This document shows, in pieces, positions 25,766 through 35,325 of a stretch of 64,000 nucleotides of DNA (position 1 is the first letter of the stretch; each line of letters starts with the position of its first letter). Under the pieces are notes generated by a model that had not been told where the DNA came from, ran no database searches, and was given only the letters and a program-made list of their open reading frames with translations. The stretch is from Halomonas sp. TD01 (GTDB lineage: Bacteria > Pseudomonadota > Gammaproteobacteria > Pseudomonadales > Halomonadaceae), in assembly GCF_923868895.1 (NCBI RefSeq), contig NZ_OV350343.1, positions 3,286,001 to 3,350,000 of the forward strand, in the 5' to 3' direction. The position numbers were made by a program, and so were the translations under genes.

Positions 25766-26803
25766 GTGGACGCTATTACGTTGACTCGCCCCGATGATTG
25801 GCATCTTCATTTACGTGATGATGAGGCGCTAAGCGCTGTGGTAGGTCATACCGCCGCCCAAATGGGGCGCGCGATTATTATGCCTAATCTAAAACCGCCG
25901 GTAACCACGACTGCTCAAGCGCTAGCGTATCGGCAGCGAATCTTAGCAGCATTGCCAGAAGGGAGTGCCTTTGAACCTCTGATGACGCTCTATTTAACGG
26001 ATACGACCCCCCCCGAAGAAATTGAGCGTGCTGCTGAAAGTGGTGTTGTAAAGGCCGTGAAGCTTTACCCTGCGGGAGCTACCACCAACTCTGCGTCTGG
26101 CGTTACCGACATTGCACACTGCGATGACACTATTGCGATGCTAGCGAAAGTCGGTATGCCTCTATTGGTGCATGGTGAGGTGACCAATCATGAGATTGAT
26201 ATTTTTGATCGAGAGGCGGTGTTTATTGAGCAGGTTATGAAACCGCTTTTGGCTAGACACCCTAATCTCAAGGTAGTGTTTGAGCATATTACGACCCAAC
26301 AGGCTGCCGAGTTTGTCGCTGCTGCGCCTGATAACGTTGCTGCCACGATTACGGCTCATCACCTGCTGTTTAACCGCAACAAAATGCTGGCAGGCGGCAT
26401 TCGCCCGCACTATTACTGCTTGCCTATTCTAAAACGCGAGCAGCATCGTCAGGCGTTATTAAAAGCGGCGACCAGTGGCAGCCCTAAATTCTTTTTGGGC
26501 ACCGACAGCGCACCTCATGCCCAAGGTGACAAAGAATCTAGCTGCGGTTGTGCAGGGGCATATACAGCGCCTGCTGCCATTGAGCTTTATGCAGCAGCAT
26601 TCGAAGAAATGCAGGCCTTGGACAAACTAGAAGCGTTTTCCAGTCTCAATGGGCCACGTTTTTATGGGCTGCCAGCTAATGCTGACAAGGTTACCTTGGA
26701 GCGTCGTTCATGGAGCCTGCCTGCGTATTATCCTTACACAGCAGGCCAGCATATTATTCCGTTAATGGCGGGTGAGAGCCTTGCATGGAAGCTGAAAGCG
26801 TAG
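25766..26803 (+). CDS. pyrC: Dihydroorotase
   Basis: A 345-residue type II dihydroorotase of pyrimidine synthesis, which closes carbamoyl-aspartate to dihydroorotate. The zinc motif HLHLRD, the carboxylated Lys in [13 protein letters not shown], His in LLVHGEV and FEHITT, and GTDSAPH near the C-terminus are all present. The start is GTG 25766 with AGGA eight bases upstream. The product starts (M)[15 protein letters not shown] as in E. coli. A strong terminator follows. Confidence 0.95.
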   Translation: MDAITLTRPDDWHLHLRDDEALSAVVGHTAAQMGRAIIMPNLKPPVTTTAQALAYRQRILAALPEGSAFEPLMTLYLTDTTPPEEIERAAESGVVKAVKLYPAGATTNSASGVTDIAHCDDTIAMLAKVGMPLLVHGEVTNHEIDIFDREAVFIEQVMKPLLARHPNLKVVFEHITTQQAAEFVAAAPDNVAATITAHHLLFNRNKMLAGGIRPHYYCLPILKREQHRQALLKAATSGSPKFFLGTDSAPHAQGDKESSCGCAGAYTAPAAIELYAAAFEEMQALDKLEAFSSLNGPRFYGLPANADKVTLERRSWSLPAYYPYTAGQHIIPLMAGESLAWKLKA

Positions 26804-26827
26804 TCAGTATTGTTAGATAGCAGACCC

Positions 26828-26858
26828 AAAAAACGGAGCCGAACGGCTCCGTTTTTTT
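26828..26858. terminator. Bidirectional intrinsic terminator
   Basis: AAAAAACGGAGCC, loop GAAC, GGCTCCGTTTTTTT. It lies between the convergent pyrC and mtnN genes. Confidence 0.93.
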
Positions 26859-26886
26859 ATCAAGCTTTAAGCGCTATTGCTTACGT

Positions 26887-27594
26887 CTATTTTTTTGCCA
26901 GCTCGATCAGCATCTGGTCCACCATCCGTGATGAGTGGTCAGCTGCTACGTCTAAAAACTGCTCGAATGACAGGTGGTTGTCACCACTTCCGGGTATATC
27001 AGAAAGCGCGCGAATGACCACAAACGGGCAGTTGTAGAGGTGACATGTTTGCGCAATAGCAGCGCCTTCCATCTCTACGGCTAACATGGTTGGGAACTGT
27101 TCACGGGTAGTCGCGACGCGTTCGGGGTCGGACATAAAGGCATCACCCGTGGCGATGAGACCTTCACGTACATTAACTTCGCCTAATGCTGCAATGGCGT
27201 TGCGGGCAATACCACGAAGATGCTTGTCTGCTTGGTAGGCCGCGGGCATTCCAGGTACTTGACCAAGCTCATAGCCAAAGACCACTGCATCCACATCATG
27301 GTGGCGAACTTCATCCGAAATAATCACATCACCAATATTAAGATCAGACGCAAAGCCGCCTGCGGAGCCGGTATTAATAATTGCATCAGGCTGGTGGCGC
27401 TCAAGTAGAATCGCGGCACCCACCGCCGCGTTGACCTTACCAATCCCAGACTGCAACACAATAATTTCTAGGCCGTGACGTGTGCCCGTATAAAAAACGA
27501 AGCCAGCATGCTCGTAGCGTTCAGCGTCTTCTAACTGGCCCGCCAGTATGTTCACTTCTTGCGCCATAGCGCCGATAATTCCAATACGTCGCAC
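26887..27594 (-). CDS. mtnN: 5'-methylthioadenosine/S-adenosylhomocysteine nucleosidase
   Basis: A 235-residue MTA/SAH nucleosidase. Catalytic residues can be traced: Glu in GAMAQEV (residue 13), Glu in AVEMEGAAIAQ and Asp in ALSDIPGSG. INTGSAGGF is the ribose-binding part. It removes methylthioadenosine and adenosylhomocysteine by hydrolysing them to adenine and a thioribose. It lies 48 bases after folD on the minus strand, probably in the same transcript. Confidence 0.95.
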   Translation of the reverse strand: MRRIGIIGAMAQEVNILAGQLEDAERYEHAGFVFYTGTRHGLEIIVLQSGIGKVNAAVGAAILLERHQPDAIINTGSAGGFASDLNIGDVIISDEVRHHDVDAVVFGYELGQVPGMPAAYQADKHLRGIARNAIAALGEVNVREGLIATGDAFMSDPERVATTREQFPTMLAVEMEGAAIAQTCHLYNCPFVVIRALSDIPGSGDNHLSFEQFLDVAADHSSRMVDQMLIELAKK

Positions 27595-27642
27595 TTGCGT
27601 TTACTCCTTAAGAAATCGTTATCTGCAGTGGCGTTTGTAACA

Positions 27643-28509
27643 CTACTGACCTAAGCCTTTATCGTGGCGTTCAGCGGCTTCTAGCGTGTTTTCAAGCAGT
27701 GTGGCAACGGTCATCGGCCCAACGCCGCCAGGCACGGGTGTAATGAAGCTGGCGCGTTCTGCTGCGGCTTTAAAATCAACGTCACCGGTGAGCGTGCCGT
27801 CTTCTTGGCGATTAATGCCAACGTCAATCACGATGGCGCCCGGCTTGATCCACTCCCCTTTGACAATGCCGGGTTTGCCGACAGCCACAACAACCAAGTC
27901 AGCGCGGCGCACGTGTGACTCAAGCTGTAGAGTGAAACGGTGGCATACCGTTGTAGTGCAGCCTGCTAGCATCAGCTCCAAAGCCATTGGCCGGCCGACA
28001 ATGTTAGACGCGCCGACTACAGTGGCATCTAAGCCCCTTACGGCAATGCCACTATGGATCAGCATGGTCATGATGCCTTTAGGTGTGCAGGGCCTAAGCG
28101 AGGGCATGCGTTGCGCCAGCCGACCAATGTTGTAAGGGTGAAAGCCGTCGACATCTTTGTCTGGACGAATTCGCTCAAGAATAGGGCGGGAATCTAAATG
28201 CTCTGGCAATGGCAGTTGAACAAGAATGCCGTCAACCGTTGCATCGTCGTTTAACTGATCGACAAGCGCTTCTAATTCATGCTGCTGTGTATCAACAGGT
28301 AGTGCATGCTGGAAGGAGAGTATGCCAGCCTGCTCACAGGCGCGGTGTTTGTTACTGACATAGACATGGGAGGCTGGGTCTTCTCCGACCACAACAACAG
28401 CTAGTCCAGGTGCCCGCGCGCCAGCTTTCTGACGTGCGCTGATTTTCTCGGCAACTTGCTGGCGGACATTAGCGGCGATGGCTTTGCCATCGATAAGTTG
28501 GGCGGTCAT
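27643..28509 (-). CDS. folD: Bifunctional methylenetetrahydrofolate dehydrogenase/cyclohydrolase
   Basis: A 288-residue FolD. The motif [17 protein letters not shown] holds the catalytic Lys. [26 protein letters not shown] and the C-terminal [19 protein letters not shown] are also conserved. It oxidises 5,10-methylene-THF and hydrolyses the product to 10-formyl-THF. This links to the one-carbon units made by the glycine cleavage genes in the window. It precedes mtnN, likely as a two-gene unit. Confidence 0.96.
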   Translation of the reverse strand: MTAQLIDGKAIAANVRQQVAEKISARQKAGARAPGLAVVVVGEDPASHVYVSNKHRACEQAGILSFQHALPVDTQQHELEALVDQLNDDATVDGILVQLPLPEHLDSRPILERIRPDKDVDGFHPYNIGRLAQRMPSLRPCTPKGIMTMLIHSGIAVRGLDATVVGASNIVGRPMALELMLAGCTTTVCHRFTLQLESHVRRADLVVVAVGKPGIVKGEWIKPGAIVIDVGINRQEDGTLTGDVDFKAAAERASFITPVPGGVGPMTVATLLENTLEAAERHDKGLGQ

Positions 28510-28679
28510 GTAATAGAATCCCTGTGAAGGTTAGAAGCGAAGCTAAGTGACTAAGTTTAGGCCGTGGTGTTTACTGGAAGCGTGTCTGAGCGCAGGAGGT
28601 CACGGGCTTTCGAGAAGGGCTGATTTTCGCACGCTAGGGCGACAAGGCAAAGCTTCTAACGAATCAATCACTTTAGGTG

Positions 28680-28707
28680 TTGACTTTAAACTCAGAAATA
28701 GTAATAT
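28680..28707 (+). promoter_or_regulatory. Candidate sigma-70 promoter of the tRNA operon
   Basis: TTGACT (28680-28685), a 16-base spacer and TAATAT (28702-28707), followed by the G/C-containing stretch GCCTCGCTTGAGAC. It is about 48 bases upstream of tRNA-Pro. The alternative -10 TATATG would have a longer spacer. Confidence 0.5.
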
Positions 28708-28754
28708 ATGCCTCGCTTGAGACGGGACATGCAGCAGCGTCTAAGGTAAGAAAT

Positions 28755-28831
28755 CGGGATGTAGCGCAGTCTGGTAGCGCGCCTGCTTTGGGAGCAGGAT
28801 GTCGGGGGTTCGAATCCCTCCATCCCGACCA
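28755..28831 (+). tRNA. tRNA-Pro(TGG)
   Basis: 77 bases with an acceptor stem CGGGATG/CATCCCG, a D-arm GCGCAGTCTGGTAGCGC and an anticodon stem CCTGC/GCAGG around a loop with TGG. The T-arm is GGGGG, TTCGAAT and CCCTC, and the CCA is encoded. It is the first gene of the tRNA operon. Confidence 0.97.
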
Positions 28832-28923
28832 CATACCTAGCGCGGAAGGTAGTAACTTGCTTTTCCAAACATTGGTTGTGGTCAAGTGCTCATCAGTATT
28901 CAGTCTCTTAGAATGCTTTATGT

Positions 28924-29000
28924 GCGCCCATAGCTCAACCGGATAGAGCAACGGCCTTCTAAGCCGTAGGTTGCGGGTTCGAGTCCTGCTGGGCGTGCCA
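28924..29000 (+). tRNA. tRNA-Arg(TCT)
   Basis: 77 bases with acceptor GCGCCCA/TGGGCGT (one G-T pair), D-arm GCTCAACCGGATAGAGC, anticodon loop CTTCTAA (anticodon TCT), T-arm GCGGG-TTCGAGT-CCTGC and an encoded CCA. It is second in the tRNA operon, 92 bases after tRNA-Pro. Confidence 0.97.
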
Positions 29001-29056
29001 TTAAAAGCTTTTAGTGGACGCATTCGGTAAGGCATGTAAGTCAGTACTTCATCAAT

Positions 29057-29132
29057 GGTGGATGTAGCTCAGTGGTAGAGCCCCGGATTGTGGCTCCGGT
29101 GGTCGTGGGTTCGATCCCCATCATCCACCCCA
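29057..29132 (+). tRNA. tRNA-His(GTG), copy 1
   Basis: 76 bases starting with the extra G expected for tRNA-His. Acceptor GTGGATG pairs with CATCCAC, the anticodon loop is TTGTGGC (GTG), and CCA is encoded. It is identical to the copy at 29178-29253. Confidence 0.97.
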
Positions 29133-29177
29133 TTTGATGACGCGTATTAATTATACGTATTACCAGTTTTAGGTTGT

Positions 29178-29253
29178 GGTGGATGTAGCTCAGTGGTAGA
29201 GCCCCGGATTGTGGCTCCGGTGGTCGTGGGTTCGATCCCCATCATCCACCCCA
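29178..29253 (+). tRNA. tRNA-His(GTG), copy 2
   Basis: All 76 bases are identical to copy 1. The two are separated by a 45-base spacer with no similarity to other spacers. The pair is likely a tandem duplication kept by gene conversion. Confidence 0.97.
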
Positions 29254-29780
29254 TTAACCTTTTTAAACTTAAATATTTAATCACCTCATTATTTTCCATC
29301 GTTTTATCAATCCCCTTTATTAAGTTTTAAACTAAGCTGACTCGTGTTCGGCTTTTTTGCGTTTTTGGCCGCTCGTATTTTAATCGTCCTCTCAGCTTAT
29401 TCTTTCTCTATGCAAACCTTTCCTAGGTTTTGCTTTTGATTTATTGCCCGCCAAATGAATTACCCTATCTGATATTGTTGCGGATTTTTCCTAGGCTTTA
29501 TATCGCGATGCTACCTCTATGCAGTGCAAGTTTGTGCTTGATGAACCGTTTAAAAAGGTTTTTAGTAAGAAGCACTAGCACGTTTTGATACTCTTGAAGG
29601 CGCGAATAGTGAAGTCATCCGTATTATTTGTGGTTGCAAAATTTATTGCTGATATTTGGCCTTAAAACAGTTTTTTGAGCTATGTTAAAGCTGTTTGTTT
29701 GGTGATATTTTTCAGTAAGTTATTCGTTGAAAACAATCATCTGAACTGTGGTCGGTATTTTTTCTAGGGAGTGCAACACA
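29254..29780. other. Intergenic region with tRNA operon terminator, otherwise empty
   Basis: About 525 AT-rich bases after tRNA-His. A terminator lies at 29334-29358. The rest has no ORF with a ribosome binding site. The region before 29781 should hold the promoter of the FAD dehydrogenase gene, but I see no clear box. Confidence 0.5.
29334..29358 (+). terminator. Terminator of the tRNA operon
   Basis: AAGCTGA, loop CTCGTGT, TCGGCTT and a T-run. A seven-base stem with one G-T pair, 80 bases after the last tRNA. Confidence 0.65.
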
Positions 29781-31022
29781 ATGGCGCGTCAAACGGTGGT
29801 TTTAGGGGCAGGTATGGTCGGTGTCAGCATTGCCTGGCAACTGCAACAGCGAGGTCATCAAGTAACACTGGTTGATCGTCGCCAGCCGGGCCGTGAAACC
29901 TCTTTCGGCAATGCCGGCATTATTCAGCGGGAAGCCGTGCGTCCCTATCCTTTCCCACGGGATATGAAAACCATACTGAGCGTGCTGCCAAACAAACGTG
30001 TTGATATTCGCTATCGGCCTGCCGGCATGATTAATGCTGCTTCGCCGTTGTTAAGCTATTGGCATAACTCCTCTAACCGGTTATATAAAAAAATCGTGCC
30101 TGAGTATGCGTCATTGATACAGCTCTGCTTAAAGACTCATGGCCCCATGATCGAAGCGGCCAATGCTGATCATTTAGTTCGCCGGGAAGGCTGGCTGGAG
30201 ATCTATCGCACTCCCAGTAAACTTGCTCAGCGGGTGAAAGAGGCGGAGGAGGCGCGCGATCATTACGGCGTTCAATTTGCTGTTTTAGACCGTGAGGCAC
30301 TGGTTGAGAAAGAGCCTGATATAAGCAGTGACATTACAGGCGCTATTCACTGGCTTGACCCTTGGACAGTTGCCGATCCAGGTGGTTTAGTTGCCGCTTA
30401 TGCAGAAGCTTTTGTCCAACAAGGTGGGCGTATCCTGCAAACCGATATTCAGGGGGTTCAGCAGCAGGGCGAGCGCTGGCACATTGATACTGCTTCAGAA
30501 AGTTTAGAGGTAGATGAGGTGGTTGTTGCTCTGGGGCCTTGGGCGGGTAATTGGCTGAAAGGTTTAGGCTATCATTTCCCCACCTTTGTTAAGCGTGGCT
30601 ACCATATGCATTACGCTACGCAGCCTTCTGCGAAGCTACACTACTGGTTGATGGATGCCGAAGTGGGATATCTACTTGCTCCAATGAACGCAGGTGTTCG
30701 TTTGACTACAGGGGCCGAACTTGATCGCCTTGAGTCGCCAGCAGATGAGCAACAGTTAGCTGATGCAGAAAAAGTTGCCCGTTCAGTTTTCCCGATTGGG
30801 GAGCGCCGAGATGCGGCTGCCTGGAAGGGTGCGCGGCCCTGTTTGCCTGATATGAAGCCTGTTATTGGGCCAGCTCCTAAACATCGTGGCTTATGGTTAG
30901 CTTTTGGGCATGGACATCAGGGATTCACCCTAGGCCCTGCCACTGGGCAATTACTGGCGGATATGATGGAAGGTAAGCCGACTGAGATTGACATGGCTCC
31001 TTTTAGGGCTGACCGTTTCTAA
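29781..31022 (+). CDS. FAD-dependent D-amino-acid dehydrogenase-like oxidoreductase
   Basis: A 413-residue DAO-family flavoprotein. The N-terminal GAGMVGVSIAWQLQQRG, with the acidic end VDR, is the FAD dinucleotide-binding fold. The C-terminal WLAFGHGHQGFTLGPATG binds the flavin. It resembles DadA, which oxidises D-amino acids and passes electrons to quinone, but the substrate could be another amino acid or opine. ATG 29781 is chosen, with AGGGAG upstream; the frame is open from GTG 29748. The gene is alone, between the tRNA operon and a YjfB-like gene. Confidence 0.85.
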   Translation: MARQTVVLGAGMVGVSIAWQLQQRGHQVTLVDRRQPGRETSFGNAGIIQREAVRPYPFPRDMKTILSVLPNKRVDIRYRPAGMINAASPLLSYWHNSSNRLYKKIVPEYASLIQLCLKTHGPMIEAANADHLVRREGWLEIYRTPSKLAQRVKEAEEARDHYGVQFAVLDREALVEKEPDISSDITGAIHWLDPWTVADPGGLVAAYAEAFVQQGGRILQTDIQGVQQQGERWHIDTASESLEVDEVVVALGPWAGNWLKGLGYHFPTFVKRGYHMHYATQPSAKLHYWLMDAEVGYLLAPMNAGVRLTTGAELDRLESPADEQQLADAEKVARSVFPIGERRDAAAWKGARPCLPDMKPVIGPAPKHRGLWLAFGHGHQGFTLGPATGQLLADMMEGKPTEIDMAPFRADRF

Positions 31023-31128
31023 AATAGCATGTAGCCGTTTCCTAAGTGTTTAATAGGAGAGATGTTTGGTAGTAAAGCATGATGTTTGCTATTTTGGAGC
31101 AACATACCGCAAAACTGTGAGGTGAAAG

Positions 31129-31338
31129 ATGGATGTTGCCGTAAGCAACGCAGTGAGCACCGCACTCTATATGAATCAAGCACAATCTGCTGAACAAGCA
31201 CAGATGCAGCTTTTTAAGCAGTCTCTTGATATGCAAGCACAGCAAGTGTCGGAAGTACTTGCCTCTGCTAACATGGGGTCTCAGCCAGACCTTGCCCAAG
31301 AGGGCAGCGTGGGTACGCAAGTTAACACTTACGCTTAG
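31129..31338 (+). CDS. YjfB-like putative motility protein (69 aa)
   Basis: A 69-residue hydrophilic protein (MDVAVSNAVSTALYMNQAQ) rich in Gln, Ala and Ser, probably helical. It resembles the YjfB family, small proteins often found near flagellar genes. No flagellar gene is nearby here. GAGGTGAAAG lies before ATG 31129, so the start is well supported, and a terminator follows at 31363. Confidence 0.75.
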   Translation: MDVAVSNAVSTALYMNQAQSAEQAQMQLFKQSLDMQAQQVSEVLASANMGSQPDLAQEGSVGTQVNTYA

Positions 31339-31362
31339 CCAAGCAGAAATCAACGCTACACA

Positions 31363-31392
31363 GAAGCGCCGACCAGCTCGGCGCTTCTTCAT
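31363..31392 (+). terminator. Intrinsic terminator after the YjfB-like gene
   Basis: GAAGCGCCGA, loop CCAGC, TCGGCGCTTC followed by TTCAT. A perfect ten-base stem. Confidence 0.8.
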
Positions 31393-31595
31393 ATATTCCG
31401 TCAAGCTCCCTTCGCGATTTTCCTAGCTACTTGGCAGGCCCTTCTTTTTGATTATGCGAGTGGTTATCTTCTTGATCACCCCTTTGGTATCCATGGTATG
31501 CCGCAGCGGCCTAGTTGCGTTACCATATACCCATATAAACGCCGATAAGTAAGGCGCCACCGCAGTCATAACGTTTTACCATTTTAGAGAACTCC

Positions 31596-33185
31596 ATGTC
31601 TGACGCCAAATTAGCGCGCGAAGCAGAACTACGCCGTACGTTTGCGATTATTTCGCACCCCGACGCTGGTAAAACCACCATCACCGAAAAAATGCTGTTG
31701 TTCGGAAATGCAATCCAGTTAGCTGGCTCTGTTAAGAGCAAGCGTAATGATCGTCATGCGACATCAGACTGGATGAAGATGGAGCAAGAGCGTGGCATCT
31801 CGGTCACAACGTCGGTGATGCAGTTCCCCTATGGTGGGCGTATCGTGAACTTGCTTGATACTCCGGGGCACGAGGACTTTTCCGAAGATACTTACCGTAC
31901 GTTAACCGCGGTTGATTCCGCGTTAATGGTGATTGATGGGGCGAAAGGTGTTGAGGATCGCACCATTAAGCTGATGGAAGTGTGCCGTTTGCGCACGACG
32001 CCTATTCTTACGTTCATTAACAAGATGGATCGCGATATTCGCGATCCGATCGAAGTTATGGACGAGGTGGAAACCGTGCTAAACATCCAGTGCGCGCCAA
32101 TGACATGGCCGATTGGCATGGGGCGGCACTTTAGAGGCGTTTATCACCTCTATAACGATGTCATTCACCTTTATACTCAGGGGCAAGGCAGCCGCATTCC
32201 AGATGACAAGCGGATTGAAGGGCTGGATAGCCCGGAGGTCGATGCTGTGCTTGGCGAAGAGCAGGCTGAAGAGCTACGCATGGAAGTCGAGTTGGTACGT
32301 GGTGCTTCCCATGAGTTTGATCTTGATGCCTATCGCCGTGGTGAGCTGTCGCCTGTGTACTTTGGTACCGCAATGGGTAATTTCGGCGTGCGGGAAATGA
32401 TGGACGGGTTTGTTGAGTATGCGCCGCCGCCTCAGCCACGTGAGACAGATACCCGTGAAGTAACGGCTCACGATGACCGTTTTACCGGCTTCGTATTTAA
32501 AATCCAAGCGAATATGGATCCCAACCACCGTGACCGCATTGCCTTTTTGCGTGTGTGTTCCGGTAAGTACGAAAAGAATATGAAGATGCGTCACGTGCGG
32601 ATAGGCAAAGATGTGAAAATTGCCGATGCCCTTACGTTTATGGCGTCAGACCGTTCTCAGGTGGAAGAAGCGTGGCCAGGCGATATTATCGGCTTGCACA
32701 ACCACGGCACGATTCAGATCGGCGATACCTTCACGGTCGGCGAGGATATGCGCTTTACCGGTATTCCTCACTTTGCACCAGAGCTGTTCAAGCGTGTTCG
32801 TTTAAAAGATCCGCTAAAAATGAAAGCGCTGCAAAAGGGTCTCCAGCAGCTCTCTGAAGAGGGCGCTACTCAGGTCTTTATGCCGATGGATAACAACGAT
32901 CTGATTCTTGGCGCTGTGGGTACGCTGCAGTTTGATGTGGTGGCCCACCGTTTGAAGGAAGAGTACAAAGTTGACTGTCTGTATGAAGGGGTCAATGTAC
33001 AAACCGCACGCTGGGTCTATTGCGAAGACGCTAAGATGTTAGAAGAGTTTAAGCGCAAAGCGAGTTCCAACCTTGCTATCGATGGCGGCGGCTACCTGAC
33101 CTATATTGCACCAACGCGGGTCAACCTGCAGATGACCCAAGAGCGCTGGCCGGATATTCGCTTCCAGCCTACCCGCGAGCACTGA
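31596..33185 (+). CDS. prfC: Peptide chain release factor 3
   Basis: A 529-residue GTPase, the same length as E. coli RF3. The G1 motif is [13 protein letters not shown], with [14 protein letters not shown] (G3) and NKMDRD (G4). The C-terminus [13 protein letters not shown] is conserved. It frees RF1 and RF2 from the ribosome after termination. The start ATG 31596 has TAGAGAAC upstream. It is 16 bases before the TatD gene. Confidence 0.97.
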   Translation: MSDAKLAREAELRRTFAIISHPDAGKTTITEKMLLFGNAIQLAGSVKSKRNDRHATSDWMKMEQERGISVTTSVMQFPYGGRIVNLLDTPGHEDFSEDTYRTLTAVDSALMVIDGAKGVEDRTIKLMEVCRLRTTPILTFINKMDRDIRDPIEVMDEVETVLNIQCAPMTWPIGMGRHFRGVYHLYNDVIHLYTQGQGSRIPDDKRIEGLDSPEVDAVLGEEQAEELRMEVELVRGASHEFDLDAYRRGELSPVYFGTAMGNFGVREMMDGFVEYAPPPQPRETDTREVTAHDDRFTGFVFKIQANMDPNHRDRIAFLRVCSGKYEKNMKMRHVRIGKDVKIADALTFMASDRSQVEEAWPGDIIGLHNHGTIQIGDTFTVGEDMRFTGIPHFAPELFKRVRLKDPLKMKALQKGLQQLSEEGATQVFMPMDNNDLILGAVGTLQFDVVAHRLKEEYKVDCLYEGVNVQTARWVYCEDAKMLEEFKRKASSNLAIDGGGYLTYIAPTRVNLQMTQERWPDIRFQPTREH

Positions 33186-33201
33186 TTTAGCTTCTCTTGC
33201 T

Positions 33202-33993
33202 ATGTTGATTGATGCCCACTGCCACCTGGATTTTGCGGCGTTTGACGATGATCGCGATGCAGTCATCGAAAATGCCAAGGCGGTGGGTGTCGAGCACTTT
33301 GTTGTGCCATCAACGACCCGTTACCGATGGCCTAATGTTTTGGCGCTGGGGGTGCGGTCAGAGATAAGTCTATGCGTAGGGTTACATCCTTACTTTATCG
33401 ATGAGCATTCTGATCAAGATTTAGTCGCCCTGGAGCAGCTGTTAGCAGAGCAGGAAGCCCAGGCGGGGAAACGTTTTGTGGCAGTAGGTGAGTGTGGTAT
33501 CGATGGCCGTTTTACTGAAACGTTAGATAAACAGTGGGCCTACTTCGATGCGCAGCTCCGCTTGGCTAAACAGTTCGGTTTACCTGTTGTGGTGCACTGC
33601 GTAAAAGCTAATGATCTGGTAAGCAAACGGCTACGTCAGTTGGCGCTTCCTAGTGGTGGGCTTATCCACGGGTTCTCAGGTTCTTATGAGCAGGCCGCTA
33701 GGTTTCTCGATTTAGGCTATACCCTTGGCCTGGGTGGGGCGATTACTTACGAGCGCGCACTACGTCTTCGTGAAGTGGTGTCACGCTTACCCGATGATGG
33801 CTTTGTGCTAGAAACTGACAGCCCCGATATGCCGCTTAGCGGCTATCAGGGCCAGCGTAATGAGCCAAGCCGGTTGGAGAAGGTGGCTCGCGTGGTAGCA
33901 GAGTTACGTCGTCAGCCATTTGAGAAAATAGCGGCACAGAGCAGCGCAAACGCTATTCGGTTATTTCAACTGCCACATTTAAACTCCCACTAG
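33202..33993 (+). CDS. TatD-family metal-dependent DNase (YjjV type)
   Basis: A 263-residue TIM-barrel hydrolase. Metal ligands are seen in DAHCHLDF, GECGID, VVHCVK, IHGFSGS and ETDSPD. It is closer to YjjV than to TatD by its small size and these motifs. It starts 16 bases after prfC, so the two probably share a transcript. Its last bases overlap the end of the convergent ygfZ gene by 15. Confidence 0.92.
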   Translation: MLIDAHCHLDFAAFDDDRDAVIENAKAVGVEHFVVPSTTRYRWPNVLALGVRSEISLCVGLHPYFIDEHSDQDLVALEQLLAEQEAQAGKRFVAVGECGIDGRFTETLDKQWAYFDAQLRLAKQFGLPVVVHCVKANDLVSKRLRQLALPSGGLIHGFSGSYEQAARFLDLGYTLGLGGAITYERALRLREVVSRLPDDGFVLETDSPDMPLSGYQGQRNEPSRLEKVARVVAELRRQPFEKIAAQSSANAIRLFQLPHLNSH

Positions 33994-34950
33994 GCTGCTG
34001 GCCAGCTGTTCGGGGTCTAGACGCTCAATGGCATAGGGAAGATCGCAGAGTGTTAGCGGGTGCCCCTGCCAATAGAGTGGGGTTAGCGCTTCAATGGCTT
34101 TAGTACTCGCGACGGCGAGCAGCTCAATTTGCTGTTTATCGCTAAACGCGCTGCTAACGACTTCACCAACTGCTTTATCCTGTTCATCCACTAATGTGTC
34201 ACCGACCTGGGGTAAGCTGTTGGCAGTGGCAGTAACACGCACTAAGCGTTTCTTTACTTGGCCACGGAAATGCGCCCGTGCGACGACTTCTTGTCCTGTA
34301 TAGCAGCCTTTCTTAAAGCTAATTCCCCCCAGTGCTTCCCAGTTCAACATCTGTGGGAGAAAGTGATCTTGTTGTGGGGCCGTTAACCATGCCAAACCAC
34401 TGCGAATATCTTCTAATTGCCACGTGTTAAACGCATCTTCATTATCATTTATTTCAATGGCGTTCTGCTCAGCAGAATTTTCTATGCTGATTAACCAACG
34501 CCCGAGGCCTGGCAGGCATAGGGCTGTCACTTGGGCATTGCTGTGATGGGTGTAAGGTCGCTCAGGGAGAGACAAACCAAACGCTTGAGCAGCCTCGTTG
34601 GCGCTTTCACTGGCGCCTACGATGATCATTGATGACTGAGCCTGTAATTCGACGCGATAAAAAGCAGCAAATTTAGCTAAATGACTGGCGAGCATATCAA
34701 TCAGTGACGTACTTAGCAGTAGCCTATAATGTTCGTTGCTGATTTTCAGCAGTTGAGCATTAGCCAGCATTCTTCCCTTTGGTGTACAAAAGCAAGTTAG
34801 AGGCGCAAAAAAGCCATTGGCTAAACTAACCTGCGCGCTTGTTTGCCCTTGTAGGAATTTCTCAGCATCGGCTCCTTTGATATCCAAGGCGGCAAGGTGA
34901 GGCAAACGGACGCAGCCGTTCATCTTGAGTAGCGAAGAAGCAGTCGCCAT
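33979..34950 (-). CDS. ygfZ: Folate-binding protein YgfZ
   Basis: A 323-residue protein of the GcvT-like fold. The diagnostic motif KGCYTGQEVVAR is present, with its Cys. YgfZ works in iron-sulfur cluster repair or assembly with folate. The start is ATG 34950 with GGAG five bases upstream, giving MATASSLLKMNG; the frame opens at 35016. It overlaps the TatD gene end by 15 bases and is divergent from the HMA-like gene. Confidence 0.9.
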   Translation of the reverse strand: MATASSLLKMNGCVRLPHLAALDIKGADAEKFLQGQTSAQVSLANGFFAPLTCFCTPKGRMLANAQLLKISNEHYRLLLSTSLIDMLASHLAKFAAFYRVELQAQSSMIIVGASESANEAAQAFGLSLPERPYTHHSNAQVTALCLPGLGRWLISIENSAEQNAIEINDNEDAFNTWQLEDIRSGLAWLTAPQQDHFLPQMLNWEALGGISFKKGCYTGQEVVARAHFRGQVKKRLVRVTATANSLPQVGDTLVDEQDKAVGEVVSSAFSDKQQIELLAVASTKAIEALTPLYWQGHPLTLCDLPYAIERLDPEQLASSLVGV

Positions 34951-35127
34951 ATAGACTCCATAAGGGAAGATAAAGTAAACGTAACGTAATCGTATTTGTA
35001 TCAAAGGTGCGGGCACTGCTTGCAGATTGCAAGGGCGCTAGCGCGTGCTAGACTTCTTCGTCTGTATCAGTTTTGCATAGCTTTCAACGGCGTACCTACT
35101 TCACTCCAGCGTAGGAAAGGGCAAGGA

Positions 35128-35325
35128 ATGGCATATCAATCATTAACGTTTCAAGGTGTTACAACGGCAGATCAGGTGAATAAGATAACCACGGCGCTGA
35201 TGATGCTCGATGGTGTCGATAGTGCTGAGGTAGGGCGCTACGGTGCCGAGGTAGAGGGGCGAGCAAAGCGTGACACGCTCATAAAAGCTGTCGAGAAGTT
35301 AAACCTCGGTATAAAGGTATCCTGA
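35128..35325 (+). CDS. HMA-like small protein without metal-binding cysteines
   Basis: A 65-residue protein with the beta-alpha-beta-beta-alpha-beta pattern of a heavy-metal-associated domain: SLTFQGVTTADQVNKITTALMMLDGVDSAEVG and a final helix. Where the domain normally has CXXC, this one has TTADQV, and the protein has no Cys at all. Metal binding is therefore unlikely by the usual route. ATG 35128 is preceded by AAGGGCAAGGA; the longer frame from 34996 is not coding-like. Its stop TGA overlaps the OsmC start by one base, so the two are coupled. Confidence 0.72.
   Translation: MAYQSLTFQGVTTADQVNKITTALMMLDGVDSAEVGRYGAEVEGRAKRDTLIKAVEKLNLGIKVS

Noticed and set aside
28673..29035. Minus-strand 120-residue ORF across tRNA-Pro and tRNA-Arg
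   Set aside because: It is the reverse complement of two tRNA genes. Peptides such as WRDSNPRHPAPKAGALPDC are a well-known artefact of antisense tRNA.
33202..34950. Gene fusion or frameshift at the TatD-YgfZ overlap
   Set aside because: The two genes are on opposite strands and overlap only at their 3' ends by 15 bases. Both products are full length.
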